Below, in pieces: positions 8,581 through 16,442 of a DNA stretch of 64,000 bases; within the stretch, counting starts at the first letter, position 1, and the number at the start of each line of letters is the position of its first letter. The translations under genes were made by a program, and so were the position numbers. The stretch comes from Pseudomonas sp. R37(2017) (GTDB lineage: Bacteria; Pseudomonadota; Gammaproteobacteria; Pseudomonadales; Pseudomonadaceae): the NCBI RefSeq assembly GCF_002113375.1, contig NZ_NEHO01000017.1:56293-120292 (forward strand), read 5' to 3'. Below the pieces are notes generated by a model, which did not search any database, was not told the DNA's origin, and saw only the letters and a list, made by a program, of their open reading frames with translations.

Positions 8581-8663
8581 TGTTGTTCTCCTGTGGGGTA
8601 GTCGATCATGCCCCGGGGCCACTTCCCGCTCTGTCAGCCAGGCGACAATCTCTAGGAGTTTTC

Positions 8664-9350
8664 ATGGATATGCAGGTCTGGCGTCCACGCCTGATGAGCG
8701 GTCAGTGGTTCAGCCATTTGCCTGTTTCCCTACAGGATAGTCTGCTGTCAGTGGCCAGGCTGCGACGCTTGTCGTCGGGCCAGCGGCTGTTCAAGCGCGG
8801 CGATCCGCCCTGTGGCCTGTATGCGGTACTCGAAGGCTCAGTGCGTGTGGGGGCCGTGAACGAGCAGGGCAAGGAAGCGTTGCTCAGCCTGGTGGAGCCG
8901 CCGCATTGGTTCGGTGAGATCTGTCTGTTCGACGGTCAGCCGCGCACCCACGATGCCTACGGCGCAGGCCAGTGCACACTGTTGCACATCCCCCAGAGCA
9001 CCTTGCTGGCGCTACTCGACGAGCATCCGCAGCACTGGCGGCAACTGGCGTTGCTGATGAGTCAGAAACTGCGCATGACCTTCATCAACCTTGAGCAACT
9101 GAGCCTGTTGCCGGCCTCGGCACGGCTGGCGCACCGCCTGTTGATGATCGCCGAAGGCTATGGCGAACTCGACGAACCGCGCCGCGTCCTGCAACTGCCC
9201 CAGGAGCAGCTTGCCGCCATGTTGTCGCTGTCGCGCCAGACCACCAACCAGATTTTCAAGGAATTGCAGGGGCAGGGGATCATCGGGCTGAGTTACGGCG
9301 AAATCGAAATCCTCGATGCCGAGCGGTTGCGGGCGCTGGCCACAATCTGA
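8664..9350 (+). CDS. Crp/Fnr-family transcriptional regulator
   Basis: A 228-residue regulator. It has an N-terminal cyclic-nucleotide-binding-type beta-roll (about residues 15-130, with FKRGDPPCGLYAVLEGSVRVG) and a C-terminal winged helix (about 150-225) with recognition helix LSRQTTNQIFKELQGQG. The N-terminus has no four-cysteine cluster as in Fnr, so an iron-sulfur sensor is unlikely. The effector is unknown. Start chosen at 8664, after TAGGAGTTTTC. It is divergent from the Mpo1-like gene. Confidence 0.88.
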   Translation: MDMQVWRPRLMSGQWFSHLPVSLQDSLLSVARLRRLSSGQRLFKRGDPPCGLYAVLEGSVRVGAVNEQGKEALLSLVEPPHWFGEICLFDGQPRTHDAYGAGQCTLLHIPQSTLLALLDEHPQHWRQLALLMSQKLRMTFINLEQLSLLPASARLAHRLLMIAEGYGELDEPRRVLQLPQEQLAAMLSLSRQTTNQIFKELQGQGIIGLSYGEIEILDAERLRALATI

Positions 9351-9368
9351 AGCTCGATGCATATCCCT

Positions 9369-9397
9369 TGTGGGAGCGGGCTTGCCCGCGAAGAGGC
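9369..9397. repeat. Single REP element
   Basis: TGTGGGAGCGGGCTTGCCCG followed by CGAAGAGG, a self-complementary REP variant between two convergent genes. Confidence 0.75.
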
Positions 9398-9427
9398 CAG
9401 CCCAGGCAACCCATTTTCAGGGCTACA

Positions 9428-10432
9428 TCACCGCAACCCATCCCGAAACTGCCCCGGTGTCATCCCCGTCCAGCGCTTGAACGCGCGACTGAAACTGCTG
9501 GTGTCGGCAAACCCGAGCAGATAACTGATTTCGCTCAGCGACACCTGCGGGTCCCGCAGGTGCAGCAGCGCGAGATTTTCGCGGCTTTCGTTGAGCAGGG
9601 TGTCGAACCGGCAGCCTTCATCGGCCAGGTGCCGTTGCAAGCTGCGCAGGCTCAGGTGCAGGGCCTTGGCGATGTGCTCGGCGCTGGGTTCGCCTTCGGG
9701 CAGTTGTTCTTCGATAGCGTCGCGGACCTTGCGCTCCCACGTCAGCGGTTTGAGTTGCGCCAGGGTGCGCTTGAGCACGGTCTCATTGTGTTCGGCCAGT
9801 TCCGGGTTGGCGTCGTCCAGATGGCTGTCGAAGTCGATGAGGGCGAATTCCAGTCGATCCTCGTCGGTGTCGAAGTGCACGGGCGAGCGAAAGACTTTAT
9901 GCCATTGGTGCGCATCTTCCGGCTCCGGGCGGCGCAGGTAGGTCGCCAGCGGCGCATAGTCGCGACCCAGGCGATTGCGGCAAGTGCGCACGTAAATCGC
10001 CATGAAGGCATCGATGGCTTCGAAGGCCGGGGCCGGGTTGCCGGTGGGGATTTTCAGGCGGAAACAGTAGCGATCATCGGCGCGGGTCAGTTCCAGTTCC
10101 AGGGCATCGCTGACCACCTGGTGATAGCGCACGATGCGTTCGAACACTTCCCGCAGGCTGCCGCTGGCCACCAGCGCATAACCCAGCGCATGGAAAGTGG
10201 TCGGGCTGACGAAACGCGAAACCCGCAAGCCAATCGCCGGGTCGCCACTGGCCTGCACCGCCAGGTTCCACAGGTGAGTGGTGCCCGACAACGGATAGCG
10301 CGCGTTCGGGTCGTCCATCAGTTGTGGGTCGAGCCCCGCTTGCTGGCACAGGGCAGTGCTGTCGATGCCCAGGGCATCGAGTTGCTTGCGCAGGGCACGG
10401 GTCCAGCTGGCGAGGGAGGTCGGTTCAGTCAT
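9428..10432 (-). CDS. AraC-family regulator
   Basis: A 334-residue regulator. The N-terminal ligand domain (about residues 20-205) is of the arabinose-binding-like type found in OruR/ArgR-like Pseudomonas regulators. The two helix-turn-helix units are at about 240-330 (SAEHIAKALHLSLRSLQRHL and SLSEISYLLGFADTSSFSRAF). It is divergent from the desaturase gene at 10533, with 100 bp between them, so it probably controls that gene and itself. The inducer is not evident. Confidence 0.88.
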   Translation of the reverse strand: MTEPTSLASWTRALRKQLDALGIDSTALCQQAGLDPQLMDDPNARYPLSGTTHLWNLAVQASGDPAIGLRVSRFVSPTTFHALGYALVASGSLREVFERIVRYHQVVSDALELELTRADDRYCFRLKIPTGNPAPAFEAIDAFMAIYVRTCRNRLGRDYAPLATYLRRPEPEDAHQWHKVFRSPVHFDTDEDRLEFALIDFDSHLDDANPELAEHNETVLKRTLAQLKPLTWERKVRDAIEEQLPEGEPSAEHIAKALHLSLRSLQRHLADEGCRFDTLLNESRENLALLHLRDPQVSLSEISYLLGFADTSSFSRAFKRWTGMTPGQFRDGLR

Positions 10433-10532
10433 GCTGATTGGCGCTTCCGGTCAACAGGTTGGCGTTCTCGGCTACCGCGTTGCGAAGGTCCGCAAGGCAG
10501 GATGCAACCATCGATAACCAGAGGATGGAAGC

Positions 10533-11606
10533 ATGAGCGGTACTTCTGCAAGCCCCCAGCGACTGAATGCATCACAGCGATCGGCCCATATCCGTGAAGT
10601 AGTCCTGGCCAAAGGCGTCGAGTTGCGCGAGCGCTACCCGATTCTCAAGCATCAGGACGCCATGGGCGCGGGCATTCTGGCCTTTGCGCTCGCAGGCATG
10701 GTCGGCTCGGCGGCGCTCTACATGACCGGGCACATGGCGTGGTGGGCATGTCTGCTGCTCAACGCGTTTTTCGCTTCGTTGACCCATGAGCTGGAACACG
10801 ACCTGATCCACAGCATGTACTTCCGCAAGCAAAAGGTGCCGCACAACCTGATGATGGGCCTGGTATGGCTGGCGCGGCCCAGCACCATCAATCCGTGGAT
10901 TCGCCGCCACCTGCACCTCAACCACCACAAGGTCTCCGGCTCCGAAGCCGACATGGAAGAACGCGCCATCACCAACGGCGAGCCTTGGGGTTTCGCGCGG
11001 TTGCTGATGATCGGCGACAACATCATGTCGTCGTTCATCCGCATGCTGCGGGCCAGGACCTGGGCCATGAAGTTCAGCATCATTTACCGAACGCTGAAGG
11101 TCTACGCGCCGCTGGCGCTGATGCATTGGGGCGCGTGGTACGTGTTTCTCGGTTTCCACGCAGCGAACGGCGTTGCGCATCTGATGGACGCACCGATCGA
11201 GTGGTCGACGACGATGCTGTCGGTGATGCAGGTGATCGACATCGCGGCAGTCGTGATCATCGGCCCAAACGTTTTGCGTACGTTCTGCCTGCACTTCATC
11301 AGCTCGAACATGCATTACTACGGTGACGTGGAGCCGGGCAACGTGATGCAGCAGACCCAGGTGCTGAACGCGTGGTGGCTGTGGCCGTTGCAGGCGTTCT
11401 GTTTCAACTTCGGCAGCACCCATGGCATCCATCACTTCGTGGTGAAGGAACCGTTCTACATCCGCCAGATGTCGGCAGCGGTGGCGCATAAAGTCATGCG
11501 CGAGATGGGCGTGCGTTTCAACGATATCGGCACCTTCGGTCGGGCCAACCGGTTTATCCGCAAGGAAACCGTAGAACCCCGGCAAGTGCAGGCCGCTCAG
11601 GTCTGA
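10533..11606 (+). CDS. Fatty-acid desaturase / membrane di-iron oxygenase
   Basis: A 357-residue membrane protein of the fatty-acid desaturase superfamily. The histidine motifs are HELEHDLIH (residues 85-93), HLHLNHH (126-132) and HGIHH (297-301). Hydrophobic segments are near 45-80, 190-210 and 230-250. The sequence differs strongly from the DesA-type protein at 308-1492, so the substrate is probably different. The divergent AraC regulator suggests induction by a lipid-like or hydrocarbon-like compound, which is inference. Confidence 0.82.
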   Translation: MSGTSASPQRLNASQRSAHIREVVLAKGVELRERYPILKHQDAMGAGILAFALAGMVGSAALYMTGHMAWWACLLLNAFFASLTHELEHDLIHSMYFRKQKVPHNLMMGLVWLARPSTINPWIRRHLHLNHHKVSGSEADMEERAITNGEPWGFARLLMIGDNIMSSFIRMLRARTWAMKFSIIYRTLKVYAPLALMHWGAWYVFLGFHAANGVAHLMDAPIEWSTTMLSVMQVIDIAAVVIIGPNVLRTFCLHFISSNMHYYGDVEPGNVMQQTQVLNAWWLWPLQAFCFNFGSTHGIHHFVVKEPFYIRQMSAAVAHKVMREMGVRFNDIGTFGRANRFIRKETVEPRQVQAAQV

Positions 11607-11721
11607 GCCATGCGCCCGGAAATTCAAATGGAAAAATCCTGGTCATCAAGTTGACCCAAAGAGAGGTTAGTTTGTGACACATGCGGGGTTGATGGCGGTT
11701 TATTGGTATATGCGTTTTAGG

Positions 11722-11754
11722 TCTAATAAGGTAATTAAATATTCCTTTATTAGA
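11722..11754. promoter_or_regulatory. AT-rich palindrome in a gene-free stretch
   Basis: TCTAATAAGG (from 11722) faces CCTTTATTAGA (to 11754), inverse copies with a one-base difference. The surrounding 60 bp are far more AT-rich than the genome. It resembles the palindromes upstream of the sulfur genes in this window and lies just before a candidate short transcript. The 503-bp gap 11607-12109 holds this site, that transcript, a REPIN and the promoter region of the hydrolase gene. Confidence 0.45.
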
Positions 11755-11854
11755 TAACCAGTTTCGCCAATCATCGGCCCCACAGTTGTTGATCAACACT
11801 GGCAGATTTGAGTTTCCGGGGCCGTCTCCTTGGCAGGGTGCGGCCCTTTTTTTT
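11755..11854 (+). ncRNA. Candidate small RNA ending in an intrinsic terminator
   Basis: No open frame fits here. The segment contains a perfect 12-bp palindrome (TGTTGATCAACA near 11786-11797). It ends in a terminator: GGGCCG (11819-11824) pairs with CGGCCC (11841-11846), followed by eight T. The AT-rich palindrome directly upstream could hold the promoter. An alternative is that the terminator merely ends the desaturase transcript about 200 bp upstream. Confidence 0.35.
11819..11854 (+). terminator. Rho-independent terminator
   Basis: A six-bp GC stem (GGGCCG / CGGCCC) with a 16-nt loop is followed by an uninterrupted T8 run. Confidence 0.65.
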
Positions 11855-11880
11855 GCCTCGATTTCAGCAGCACCCCCCCT

Positions 11881-11993
11881 TGTAGGAGCGAGCATGCTCG
11901 CGATGGTCGTTAACGATAACGCGTGTTTACTGGCTAAACGCGGCGCTCTTGAGTCCATCGCGAGCATGCCGCAAGCGGGCACCCGCTCCTACA
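11881..11993. repeat. REPIN
   Basis: The left REP is TGTAGGAGCGAGCATGCTCG. The right, inverse REP is a variant with a GCCGCAAGCGGGCACCCGC loop, ending TCCTACA. Confidence 0.85.
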
Positions 11994-12109
11994 GGTTTTG
12001 TGTTTAATATTCTGTATTGATCTTAATAAATAGCTTCTTATTCCTTAACGGATATAAATCCTCTCCCTATACTCGATCGGGAACAGACACGCAGCAGGAG
12101 AGCTTCCCC

Positions 12110-12691
12110 ATGCGCAACGAATCAATTCGCTACCTGATTGTGCCGGGCTGGCAAGGATCGCCGGAAGATCATTGGCAAAGCCACTGGCACAACAGCCTGC
12201 CGAACAGTGCGCGGGTGGAGCAGGCCGACTGGCTGACGCCGCGTCGCGAAGACTGGGTGGCGGCGCTGGCCGAGGCGATAGCCACCGACAGTACACCGGT
12301 CATCCTGATTGCCCACAGCCTGGGTTGCATCACCGTCGCCCATTGGGCGGCCACCGCTCCTGCGCAGTTTTTGCGTCAAGTGCGCGGCGCCCTGCTGGTC
12401 GCACCGGCGGATGTCGAGCGCCCGGCCTGCGCGCCGGCCTTGCGCAACTTCGCGCCAATCCCGAGGGACCTGTTGCCATTCCCGAGCCAGGTCGTCAGCT
12501 CCGACAACGACAGCGCCGTCAGTGCACCACGGGCCCTGGAACTGGCGCGCCACTGGGGTGCCGAGGCGGGGATTCTGGCGGGGGCGGGGCATATCAACGT
12601 GAAGTCCGGTCACCAGCGCTGGGAGCAGGGCTTTGCCTATCTCTATCGTTTGCAGAACCGCATGGAACACCACGCCCTGCGCCGCGCTTGA
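12110..12691 (+). CDS. RBBP9/YdeN-type serine alpha/beta hydrolase
   Basis: A 193-residue single-domain hydrolase. The nucleophile elbow AHSLGC is near residue 70, a probable acid (SSDNDSAV) near 130, and the catalytic histidine in GAGHINVKSG near 160. This matches the short RBBP9/YdeN family, whose substrates are mostly unknown. I chose the ATG at 12110 because CAGGAGAGC precedes it; an upstream in-frame start at 12017 would cross the AT-rich promoter region. The 64-bp gap to the sigma-54-type gene suggests an operon. Confidence 0.85.
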   Translation: MRNESIRYLIVPGWQGSPEDHWQSHWHNSLPNSARVEQADWLTPRREDWVAALAEAIATDSTPVILIAHSLGCITVAHWAATAPAQFLRQVRGALLVAPADVERPACAPALRNFAPIPRDLLPFPSQVVSSDNDSAVSAPRALELARHWGAEAGILAGAGHINVKSGHQRWEQGFAYLYRLQNRMEHHALRRA

Positions 12692-12755
12692 ACCTGTTGA
12701 ATTTTCATTTTCCGTAAACGCCCCCGTCTCCCGGCGGTTTGGGCGGGAGTCTGCC

Positions 12756-13679
12756 ATGAGCCTTGAAACCTTCGGTCAGCCGCTGCTGACTTTTCCCGAT
12801 GCCGAAAAAAGTCCACTGAGCATCCGTGCCAAGGCGCTGGTGTTTGTCGACCCACGTTCGCGGCAATTACGTAAAGACCTTGAACAACTGGCCTCACGTT
12901 CGGTGTCAGTGCTCATCCGAGGCGAGACTGGCACCGGCAAGGAATTGCTGGCGCGCCATATCCACCGCGCCAGTGATCGCGGCGGCTTGTTCGTGTCGGT
13001 CAACTGCGGCGCCATCAGCCCGACTTACGCCGACGCCGAGTTGTTTGGCTACGCCGCGGGCAGCTACAGCGGCTCGGCGAGCAGTCGTGCCGGGTGGTTC
13101 GGTTCGGCCAACGGCGGCACGCTGTACCTGGATGAAATTGGCGACCTGCCGCTGCCGATCCAGATCAAGCTGCTCGCCGCCCTGGAGAACCACGAAGTCA
13201 CTCGCGTCGGTGCTCATCAGCCGAGCCCGGTGGATGTGCGGCTGGTGGCAGCCACCAGCATCGATCTGGCCCAGGCGGTTGCCGCCGGGAAATTCCATGA
13301 ACGGCTCTATCACTACCTCAGCGAAGGCCCGCTCGAACTGCCGGCGCTGCGCGAGCGTACGGGGGACATTCTGCCGCTGGCCGAATACTTCCTCGGCATC
13401 TACAGCCAGCGCCTCGGCCTGACGGTGCCGCTGATCAGTGAAGCAGCGCAGCTTGTGCTTGAACGTCACAGCTGGCCGGGCAACACCCGGGAGCTGGAAA
13501 ACGTCATTCACTTTGCGCTGCTGGTGAGTACGGGCGACGAGGTCTTGCCAGAACATTTGAATTTGCCTGACGAAGGGCTGGGGCAGATCGAACGGCAGCT
13601 CAAGCGGATTCTTGGCCACGGTTCCGACACCGAAAAAGATGCCTTGAAACAACTGCTCTTAAGCGTTGGACTTCTGTAG
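12756..13679 (+). CDS. Sigma-54-type AAA+ protein lacking a DNA-binding domain (SfnR-like)
   Basis: A 307-residue protein that is almost only the AAA+ domain of bacterial enhancer-binding proteins. Walker A is GETGTGKE (56-63), Walker B is within GGTLYLDEIGDL (120-131), and the SWPGNTRELENV segment (about 239-250) is intact. Two features are odd. The loop that contacts sigma-54, normally GAFTGA, reads GSYSGS (102-107). The protein also ends about 30 residues after the AAA+ domain, with no Fis-type helix-turn-helix and no N-terminal receiver. Related SfnR proteins control organosulfur use. The stop codon lies in a REP. The start at 12756 has a GGGAG site. Confidence 0.82.
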   Translation: MSLETFGQPLLTFPDAEKSPLSIRAKALVFVDPRSRQLRKDLEQLASRSVSVLIRGETGTGKELLARHIHRASDRGGLFVSVNCGAISPTYADAELFGYAAGSYSGSASSRAGWFGSANGGTLYLDEIGDLPLPIQIKLLAALENHEVTRVGAHQPSPVDVRLVAATSIDLAQAVAAGKFHERLYHYLSEGPLELPALRERTGDILPLAEYFLGIYSQRLGLTVPLISEAAQLVLERHSWPGNTRELENVIHFALLVSTGDEVLPEHLNLPDEGLGQIERQLKRILGHGSDTEKDALKQLLLSVGLL

Positions 13680-13787
13680 GAGCGAGCATGCTCGCGATGG
13701 TCGTCAACGATGACGTTGGCTGCCTGATACCCCGAGGTGTCTGGTCCACCATCGCGAGCTTGCCGCAAGCGGGCACCCGCTCCTACA
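13675..13787. repeat. REPIN overlapping the stop codon of the AAA+ gene
   Basis: The left REP (TGTAGGAGCGAGCATGCTCG) contributes the TAG stop of the upstream gene at 13677-13679. The right copy ends CCGCTCCTACA. No helix-turn-helix coding remnant follows it. Confidence 0.85.
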
Positions 13788-13965
13788 GGGTAACGCGCGG
13801 GTTAGAGCTGTATGAACAAAATGGAATATGAAGCTGAATAAAGGTTATTGTTCGGGAATAAAAAATCCCGGTATTGTCCGCTTCACGCCAGCGATAGCAC
13901 TTCACTGGCACTCTCGTTTTCAAGCCGTCGCCACAAGCGACTGTGATTTTCGATAAGGACACTGC

Positions 13966-14748
13966 ATGAAAAAGGTTCTGTTGTTCACCGCACTGGCGGC
14001 TGCCCTCACTGCGGGCCTGGCCCAGGCTGGCGAAAAACTCGTGGTTGCGGCAACCCCGGTTCCACACGCCGAGATCCTTGAGCTGATCAAGCCAACCCTC
14101 GCCAAAGAAGGCGTGGACCTGGAAATCAAAGTCTTCACCGACTACGTTCAGCCGAACGTGCAGGTCGACCAGAAGCGCCTGGACGCCAACTACTTCCAGA
14201 CCCTGCCGTACCTCAAAAGCTTCAACGAAGGTAAAGGCACTCACCTGGAAACCGTGATCGGCGTACACGTTGAACCTTTCGGCGGCTACTCGAAGAAAGT
14301 CAAAACCCTGGCCGAGCTCAAGGACGGCGCGACCATCGCCATCCCGAACGAAGGCAGCAACAGCGGCCGTGCCCTGATCCTGCTGCAGAAGGCTGGCCTG
14401 ATCGAGCTGAAAGACCCGAAAAATGCCCTGGCCACGCCGAAAGACATCGCCAAGAACCCGCACAACTTCAAGTTCAAGGAGCTTGAGTCGGCCATGTTGC
14501 CGCGCGTGCTGGATCAGGTCGACCTGGATATGATCAACACCAACTACGCACTGGAAGCGGGTCTGAACCCGGCTAAAGACGCTCTGGTGATCGAAGGTGC
14601 CGATTCGCCTTACGTGAACTTCCTGGTGGCCCGTCCGGACAACAAGGACAGCGTTGCCATCCAGAAACTGGCCAAAGCCCTGACCAGCCCGGAAGTGAAA
14701 GCCTTCATCGAGAAGAAGTACAGCGGCGCGGTACTGCCAGCGTTCTGA
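13966..14748 (+). CDS. metQ: MetQ/NlpA-family substrate-binding protein
   Basis: A 260-residue periplasmic binding protein. The signal peptide is cleaved after AQA at about residue 21. There is no lipobox cysteine, so it should be soluble, unlike the E. coli lipoprotein. Family motifs include VVAATPVPHAEILE and the VDANYFQ-type segment (LDANYFQTLPYL). The family binds methionine or related sulfur compounds. No permease or ATPase is next to it. The second MetQ in this window (24074-24883) is encoded with MetNI. The 286 bp upstream hold a REPIN and an AT-rich patch around 13800-13880. A clear terminator follows. Confidence 0.88.
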   Translation: MKKVLLFTALAAALTAGLAQAGEKLVVAATPVPHAEILELIKPTLAKEGVDLEIKVFTDYVQPNVQVDQKRLDANYFQTLPYLKSFNEGKGTHLETVIGVHVEPFGGYSKKVKTLAELKDGATIAIPNEGSNSGRALILLQKAGLIELKDPKNALATPKDIAKNPHNFKFKELESAMLPRVLDQVDLDMINTNYALEAGLNPAKDALVIEGADSPYVNFLVARPDNKDSVAIQKLAKALTSPEVKAFIEKKYSGAVLPAF

Positions 14749-14777
14749 TTCGCGAAGCAAACCCCTTCAAGGTTTCA

Positions 14778-14812
14778 AACGCCGACGGCTGATATAGCGT
14801 CGGCGTTTTTTT
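14778..14812 (+). terminator. Rho-independent terminator after metQ
   Basis: AACGCCGAC (14778-14786) pairs with GTCGGCGTT (14799-14807), then a T-run to 14812. It lies 29 bp after the metQ stop. Confidence 0.9.
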
Positions 14813-14828
14813 ATGGGCGATGGATTGC

Positions 14829-14924
14829 TCAGGCCGGCTTGGCCTCCAGGGCCCTGCGCAATGCCATCAAGAGTTTAAGAATGTCCTGCGGATCCAGCCG
14901 TTGCGGCGCTTGTTCGTCTGCCAT
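14829..14924 (-). CDS. Predicted 31-residue protein
   Basis: A short open frame starting MADEQAPQRLDPQDILKLL and ending in EAKPA. The ATG has a well-spaced ribosome-binding site (AAGGACGAGAAC). The centre is one predicted amphipathic helix. It is convergent with metQ and is separated from it by the metQ terminator. It is divergent from the efflux operon. Function unknown. Support is the start signal and plausible composition only. Confidence 0.5.
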   Translation of the reverse strand: MADEQAPQRLDPQDILKLLMALRRALEAKPA

Positions 14925-15338
14925 GTTCTCGTCCTTGTGAGGTTCTGGCCGGGAGTCTGGCCAAAAGTGCTTCGTCCTTGGAGTTGTGTTTCGAAAAAAA
15001 GATCCTTCCTACGGCCCAAGGGAAAATAGACGTCTTCCATCGTCCCGGCAAACCAGCCGTCGTTCAATCCGACCAATACCACGCCGGCTCATCCAGCATT
15101 CGCTGCCCGACAATTCCTGTCTGGCAGGCCGCGGCTGATCGAGCAAAGAGTCTTGAGCATTTGGGTTCCTGAGGCGGGGGTCGGCCGGGGCCCATTGTCG
15201 GACATGTGCAGGCGTCTATTGCAACTGTTTCAGGGTTGAAAGGCTGTGGATTTTTTCTTCATAAGACGCTCGTGCAAGGTTGCAGGTCTGTTCTAAGCTC
15301 TCTGTCGAGTTGTCCATAAAAAAGGCCAAGGAGTTTGC
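14925..15338. other. Divergent promoter region, no gene seen
   Basis: This 414-bp gap serves the 31-codon frame on the left and the efflux operon on the right. A possible sigma-70 pair for the operon is TTGAAA (15236-15241) and CATAAG (15260-15265) with an 18-bp spacer. No convincing coding frame was found. Confidence 0.35.
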
Positions 15339-16442
15339 ATGGCGGTTCCCGGATTAAAAGTAGTAATGGCCTTGAGTGTCGTCACCCTGCTAACGGCGTG
15401 CGAGGAGAAAAAGCCCGTGCAGGAATACCTGCCACGGGTATTCGTGCAGGTCGTCAAGCCAGCGGATTATTCGGCCTCGGTCACCCTCACCGGCGATATC
15501 CAGGCGCGGGTACAGACGGAGCTGTCCTTTCGTGTCGGCGGCAAGATCATTGAGCGCTCGGTTGACGTGGGGGATCGCGTGACCGCCAGGCAAGTGCTCG
15601 CCCGGCTCGACCCCAAGGATCTGCAGACCAACGTCGACTCGGCCCAGGCGCAAGTGGTCGCCGAACAGGCGCGGGTGACGCAGAGCGCGGCGGCATTCGT
15701 GCGTCAGCAAAAACTCCTGCCCAAGGGCTACACCAGCCAGAGCGAATATGACTCGGCCCAGGCCGCCTTGCGCAGCAGCCAGAGCGCCTTGAGCGCGGCC
15801 CAGGCGCAACTGGCCAATGCCAGGGACCAGTTGAGCTATACGGCGTTGATCGCCGATGCGCCGGGGATCATTACCCAGCGCCAGGCGGAAGTAGGCCAAG
15901 TGGTTCAGGCGACGATGCCGGTCTTCACCCTGGCCCGGGACGGCGACCGCGATGCGGTGTTCAACGTCTATGAATCGCTGCTGGCGGAGAAGCCCAGGGA
16001 TGAAACCATTGTCCTGAGCCTGCTCGACAACCCTGCGATCAAAACCACTGGCACCGTGCGTGAAATCACTCCGTCGGTGTCGGCGCAATCGGGCACCGTG
16101 CAGGTCAAGGTCGGCCTCGACAGCCTGCCCGACGGCATGCAATTGGGCTCGGTGGTGAGCGCCACGGCCAGGGGATCGGGCAAACCGGTTATCGAGTTGC
16201 CGTGGTCGGCGCTGACCAAAAACATCAGTGAACCTGCTGTCTGGATTGTCGACGACAAGGGCAAGGCCCAGCTGCATACAGTGAAGGTCGGTCGCTATCT
16301 GACCGGCAAGGTCATCATCAGCGACGGGTTGAAGGAGGGGGACAAAGTCATCATTGCGGGCGGGCAGTTGCTGCACCCGGACATGGAAGTCGAGATTGCC
16401 GAAAACACTTACAAGGACCTGACGTGGGGAGCAAAGCCATGA
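15339..16442 (+). CDS. triA: Efflux periplasmic adaptor lipoprotein, TriA type
   Basis: A 367-residue membrane-fusion protein. A lipoprotein signal ends in LLTAC (cysteine near residue 21). Split biotinyl-lipoyl halves flank an alpha-helical hairpin: GKIIERSVDVGDRVTARQVL before, and YTALIADAPGIITQRQAEVG after. A beta-barrel follows. It joins an RND pump to an outer-membrane channel. It is the first of three overlapping genes; two adaptors plus one pump is the layout of the P. aeruginosa triclosan pump TriABC. The substrate here is not known. AAGGAG precedes the ATG. Confidence 0.85.
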   Translation: MAVPGLKVVMALSVVTLLTACEEKKPVQEYLPRVFVQVVKPADYSASVTLTGDIQARVQTELSFRVGGKIIERSVDVGDRVTARQVLARLDPKDLQTNVDSAQAQVVAEQARVTQSAAAFVRQQKLLPKGYTSQSEYDSAQAALRSSQSALSAAQAQLANARDQLSYTALIADAPGIITQRQAEVGQVVQATMPVFTLARDGDRDAVFNVYESLLAEKPRDETIVLSLLDNPAIKTTGTVREITPSVSAQSGTVQVKVGLDSLPDGMQLGSVVSATARGSGKPVIELPWSALTKNISEPAVWIVDDKGKAQLHTVKVGRYLTGKVIISDGLKEGDKVIIAGGQLLHPDMEVEIAENTYKDLTWGAKP

